Shown piece after piece: positions 59,948 to 64,000 of a stretch of DNA of 64,000 nucleotides. Below the pieces are notes generated by a model that saw only the letters and a list, made by a program, of their open reading frames with translations, had not been told where the DNA came from and did no database searches. Within the stretch, counting starts at the first letter, position 1; each line of letters starts with the position of its first letter. Position numbers and translations under genes: made by a program. Source of the stretch: Xestospongia muta (lineage: Eukaryota; Porifera; Demospongiae; Haplosclerida; Petrosiidae); NCBI GenBank assembly GCA_963693285.1, contig OY848918.1, positions 11,504,796 to 11,568,795 on the forward strand, given 5' to 3'.

Positions 59948-62900
59948 ATGATTAAAAAAATGGCGTGTCGTGGATCTGTCTCTGCTAGTAAAGTTCAGCC
60001 TTCTCCTCGATCATCCAGATCGTCTGAGTCTATTTCGAATACCTCTCAACTCCATTCGAAGTCGAAGATCAAGGTTATTTGTCCGATCTGTTCAGAAGCT
60101 GTGAAGGACCAAGACGGTAAGTGGAAAGGTCACGACGCGATTTTTTTGTCACGGTAATTGTCAAGAATGGGTTCATCGGCAATGTGCTGGGCTTTCCAAA
60201 GTTTCTTTTGCAGCCTCTGATTCTCCTTTTTATTGTCCACATTGTGTCATGAATCAACTCTCTACTGAACTCTCTTCAACCAGGAGATCCCTAGATGAAC
60301 TTGCTTTGTGTACTCCTCTTCATACTCACCTTGTTGCTGCTATAGAAACATGTTATCTCTTTCTATACTGAACAATGAATTACTGCCCTCAACTTATAAC
60401 ATTTTTCATAAAGACAGAACTTCTCGTGGAGGTGGTGTCCTTCTGGCTGTCCATCAGCCATTTTCCTCTTACCTGCTTTTTACTTCTCTCAATCTAGAAG
60501 TCCTGACAGTGCAAATTAAAGCTCATGTTTCACTCCTTGTTTTTGTTGTTTATACCCCACCAAATTCCTCCTCTGAATACCAATTAAAGCTCATATTTCA
60601 CACCTGCTTTATGTTGTTTATATCCCACCAAACTCCTCCTCTGAATACTGTGTTGAACTTCTGAAAGTATTTTGAATCAATTTTAACCATCCCCAACACT
60701 ATTATACTTGGAGATTTTAATTTTACTGACATCTGCTGGTCAACTCTTTCAGCCACACTAAACACTCCAAGGACTTCTACAACTTCATATTCCAACACAG
60801 TCTCACTCAACCAGTGAATTTTCCTACCCATATCTCTGGAAATGCTATAGATCTTGTTCTATCTGCTGACTACTATCTTGTTCAAGAGGTCAAACTCCTT
60901 TCCCAGCACACTCTTACTTCAGACCATTACCCTCTCTCTTTCACCATCCCAGTCACTCCTCCATCTAGAGATAGCAAATGTATTTTCTTGTATGATTTCA
61001 AAAGAGCTGATTTTAGCTCTATTACTTTTTTCTACCTTGACCCTTCTACAGCTCTACTGACATTGAATACCTCTGGTTATCACTTAGGGACATCAATCCA
61101 CTGTTCACCCCACAAATCAAATTCCATCCTCACCATTACTTTAAATGGTTCACCTCTGAGACACATCATCAACTCAATAAAATACACTCTCTTGGAAAGT
61201 ACTACAAGCATAATCCCTCTACATCCAATCTATCCAAGGTTTTTGTTACAGAGTCTATATTACAATCTGACATCATGAGAACTATGAATCCCAACTCGTA
61301 AAAACTCTGTTCATCACAACGACTCCAAAATCTACAAGTACATCAGTAGTATTTGCAAAGAAGCTAAAATTCCTGAAGTTCTCACACATATCTCCCCAAA
61401 CCTAACCTCCCCAATTGACAAAGCCAATGTATTTAATATTTGCTTTCACTCCACTTTCAACACCAATACTTCAGACATCTCTTTCCAGATAATTCTCTTT
61501 CTTCACTTACCATCACAAAGCATGATGTCTACACTACTCTTGCTGATCTAGACAACACCAAAGCAATGGGTGGTGATGGAATTTCTCCTCTTTTTCTAAA
61601 GCATCGTGCATCGACCTTGTCCACTACCTATTCTCTTAATGTCTCTCTCAGTCTTACCTGCCTCAGAAATAGCATAGGCACCTCGTTACACCCATCTCAA
61701 AATCTGGTGATAAATCGTAATCAAATCTCAAACTACTGTCCCATTTCATTACTTTGTAATCTCTCCAAAGTTCTAAAAAATAGTTTTTGACAAGATCTAT
61801 GACTTCATTTCAGAAAACTGTATTTTCATCCACCAATTTGGTTTTATAAGAAATAGGTCAACTCTCAAGCAACTTCTACTCTACATTGAATTTCTCTATT
61901 CTTCACTTGATCACCATCAGCAGGTAGAATCCATCTACCTTCACATATTTAAAGCTTTTGATACTATCTCACACAATAAACTCCTTGTTAAGCTTTGGTC
62001 CTCTGGTCTCACTGGTAGTTTATGGTACTTCTTCAATGCATACCTTACAGACATGTCAGTGAGTTGTACAGGATGGTCACTTCTGACACTATTTCACTAC
62101 AACTGGATCTGGATCACCTCTTAACTGAAGTTATGACAGTGATCTTTCCTTCAACATCTCTAAATTTGGTCTTCTACATTATTTGAATAAGTCAGATTCT
62201 CCTGTACATAATAGCTACTACATGAATGGTATTGAAATCAAACTCACAAACCACTTCAAAGATCTCAGCGTCATATTTTCTAGTGACCTCTTTTGGACAC
62301 ATCGTTTCCAGCAAATCATTACAAAAGCATACCAAAAGCTTGGTCTAATTAGCCGTACCTTCTCCACCCTAATTCTTGCAATACCAAAAAATTCTACTTA
62401 TCACTCATCAGGTCTCAACTCACTTATTGCTCTTAATTTTGGAGAAAAACAAGTGCAGCGTTGAGCTACTAAATACATTTTGAACAACTATTCTACTGAC
62501 TACAAAACTAGACTTACTTTACTTCATATTCTTCATTAATATATACTTTTGAACTTGCTGACATTCTTTTTCTAATTTGCTGTCTCCAACATTCTGATCC
62601 CAGCTTTCCAGTTACTGACTACATTCAATTTGCATTTTCCTTCACTAGATAATCCATTTCCTGTAAATTGTTCATCAGAATTCTCAATTAAAGACTTATC
62701 ATCACTCTTTTTTCCAAAGGGTTATCCGCCTCTGGAATGTCCTACCACCAATCAACCTCAGCGATTCTTTTTTTCAGATCAAGTCGCACATAACTAAAAC
62801 TTTACACCCAATTTTGACCCAGAGATTCCTTGTACTCTTCACATCATCTGTTCCTGTAATAAGTATTCTAAATCACCCTCTCCAACAATATTCTACTGAT

Positions 62901-63095
62901 TTTCACGTACTTAACTCTACTTCTATTTTTACTTAGGTACTATCAGCAGGTGCTAATACTCCATCAGTACAATTATTCTAATCACTGACTGAACTATATT
63001 TTAATTATTGACATTGTTTTAATCAATCACTTATACTATAAAATCATTTAATCATAATAATCATAATAATAATAATAATGATAATAATAATAATG
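59948..63095 (+). mobile_element. Dead CR1/L2-like non-LTR retrotransposon (LINE)
   Basis: ORF1 (ATG 59948) encodes a PHD-type finger: CPIC near 60096, then after a frameshift in a T-run near 60150 HGNCQEWVHRQC and YCPHC. An endonuclease part follows (TSRGGGVLLAVHQPFSSY near 60420, ISGNAIDLVLS near 60832), interrupted by a 65-base tandem duplication (60525-60650) and frameshifts. Reverse transcriptase pieces are recognisable: NTKAMGGDGISP near 61555, YCPISLLCNLSKVL near 61735 and FDTISHNKLLVKLW near 61960. The part with the catalytic YADD box is deleted near 62070. The 3' end is a TAA/AAT microsatellite tail (63051-63095), typical of CR1/L2 elements. Stops in every domain make it inactive. 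It lies within the 5' interval of unit 3. Confidence 0.8.
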
Positions 63096-63182
63096 TGCCA
63101 GCATCAACAGGCTACAGAAAAAGAAAGTTGACACTGTTTGTTAAAGGCTCTTTTCAAAACCACATTGGCTTTATAGCTGCAT

Positions 63183-63317
63183 ACCATATTGTAGACACCA
63201 TTATCAATATAATACATATCATATTGTAGACACCATATCAATATAATACATACCATATTGTAGACACTATTATCAATATAATACATATCATATTGTAGAC
63301 ACCATTATCAATATAAT
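63183..63317 (-). repeat. Inverted copy of the last-intron minisatellite
   Basis: About four units of CATATTGTAGACACCATTA plus TCAATATAATACATA, the reverse complement of the arrays at 24160 and 54332. It sits between the LINE tail and linker-intron sequence of gene 3, so it is out of place and in opposite orientation. Confidence 0.8.
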
Positions 63318-63495
63318 TTTTGCTTTAAAGATCACATTTAAATTTATCTTAATTATGACATATATAAAGGTTTCTTCCTAACAGTTCATATGTAGAAGTA
63401 GAAGCATATGTAGTTACTAATGTGATGTTTGTGATCTGTTTATCTCTTACAAGATACAACGATTAATATTTATTACCATTTTTATGTAAACACAG

Positions 63496-63847
63496 AATCA
63501 AAAACTCCATACATTCTGACAAGTAGTACACATGTTACAGCAAGTTTTTCATCTTCTTCACATGGTTCTATAGTTATACCTACACCAACTATTACTCAAG
63601 GTAAGTGAGTACTATGAATTAAATTAATACGTTGTTCATATTATGTTAATTTTAGGCTCATGTTTGGCACTTGATCTCAGCTATTCTGGATGTTGTGTAT
63701 TGTTCTTGTCACCACCTTGTTCAAATAATGGATGTTATTGTGATCAAAATTGTTATATTTTGAATGATTGTTGCAATGATATAGCTGATATTGGTTGTCA
63801 CCCTACTACATCTCCTACAGTTTCACCTACTATAACTGATATACTTG
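63496..63847 (+). CDS. Giant modular gene 3, first visible exons (partial)
   Basis: Linker 63496-63600 (105 bases, donor GTAAGT) and SMB 63656-63847 (192 bases, two codons shorter in the Thr/Pro tail), phase 1-1. The SMB is the PPCSNNGCYCDQNC subtype that opens the SMB arrays of genes 1 and 2. The gene continues past the window. No IgGFc exon lies between stanniocalcin-like copy 3 and here, so this unit either lost its IgGFc blocks or they lie elsewhere. Confidence 0.7.
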
Positions 63848-64000
63848 GTAAGACAAAATCTGAAGCTCCATATTTCATATTTATAAACATGTGTGACAAA
63901 ACAATGTGATAACCAACTATGTACACTCCCAACAACTCCACTAATGAATTTATCATAATCTTAAAAAATTACTGATGTAGGAAATTGTTATGAATAATAA

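Noticed and set aside
60598..60831. Minus-strand frames across the LINE
   Set aside because: They run opposite to recognisable endonuclease motifs on the plus strand.

Overview
The window looks like AT-rich invertebrate nuclear DNA. It has short spliced exons, GT..AG introns of about 50 to 700 bases and AATAAA poly(A) signals. It encodes secreted, cysteine-rich, exon-shuffled domains, and it contains a decayed LINE, DNA transposons and minisatellites. The compact introns plus the mix of IgGFc-binding N-terminal, Kunitz, somatomedin-B (SMB) and TIL domains would fit a demosponge such as Amphimedon. That is inference; I cannot run a search. All genes I can support lie on the + strand. I see no rRNA, tRNA, CRISPR or prokaryotic feature.

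The window is a large tandem duplication. Each unit has a short signal-peptide gene or gene start resembling stanniocalcin (exons from 3761, 29970 and 57819), then an interval of decayed repeats, then a giant modular gene. Giant gene 1 runs about 8378-24616 and giant gene 2 about 32917-54743. Giant gene 3 begins within the window and leaves it after 63847. Spacers (24617-29969 and 54744-57818) separate the units and are themselves paralogous. They differ by transposon insertions and deletions.

Both giant genes have the same order of modules. First come IgGFc-binding domain exons, each followed by a Kunitz exon and one or two 'CGQC' cysteine modules (two IgGFc exons in gene 1, three in gene 2). 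Next is a long array of Ser/Thr/Pro-rich linker exons, SMB exons (5 in gene 1, 10 in gene 2) and short Gly/Ser linker exons. Then come Kunitz, CGQC modules, a split TIL, a second TIL, another Kunitz and a cysteine-rich C-terminus. Nearly every exon starts and ends in phase 1 and has a fixed length (1338, 159, 198, 105/108/111 or 57 bases), so modules can be added, lost or skipped without changing frame. Summing exons gives roughly 2,400 residues for gene 1 and 3,450 for gene 2, plus about 190 if the stanniocalcin-like exons are the true 5' exons.

The array is changing: about 760-base linker+SMB units repeat almost unchanged, one linker exon has lost its acceptor, an intron looks like the scar of a lost IgGFc block, and module relics lie in the spacers. 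The genes probably encode secreted adhesive or mucus-like proteins with protease-inhibitor heads. A role in defence or recognition is only a hypothesis.

The right end (58506-63495) holds an 830-base insertion, a dead CR1/L2-like LINE with a PHD-type ORF1 and a microsatellite tail, and an inverted copy of the minisatellite found in the last intron of genes 1 and 2.
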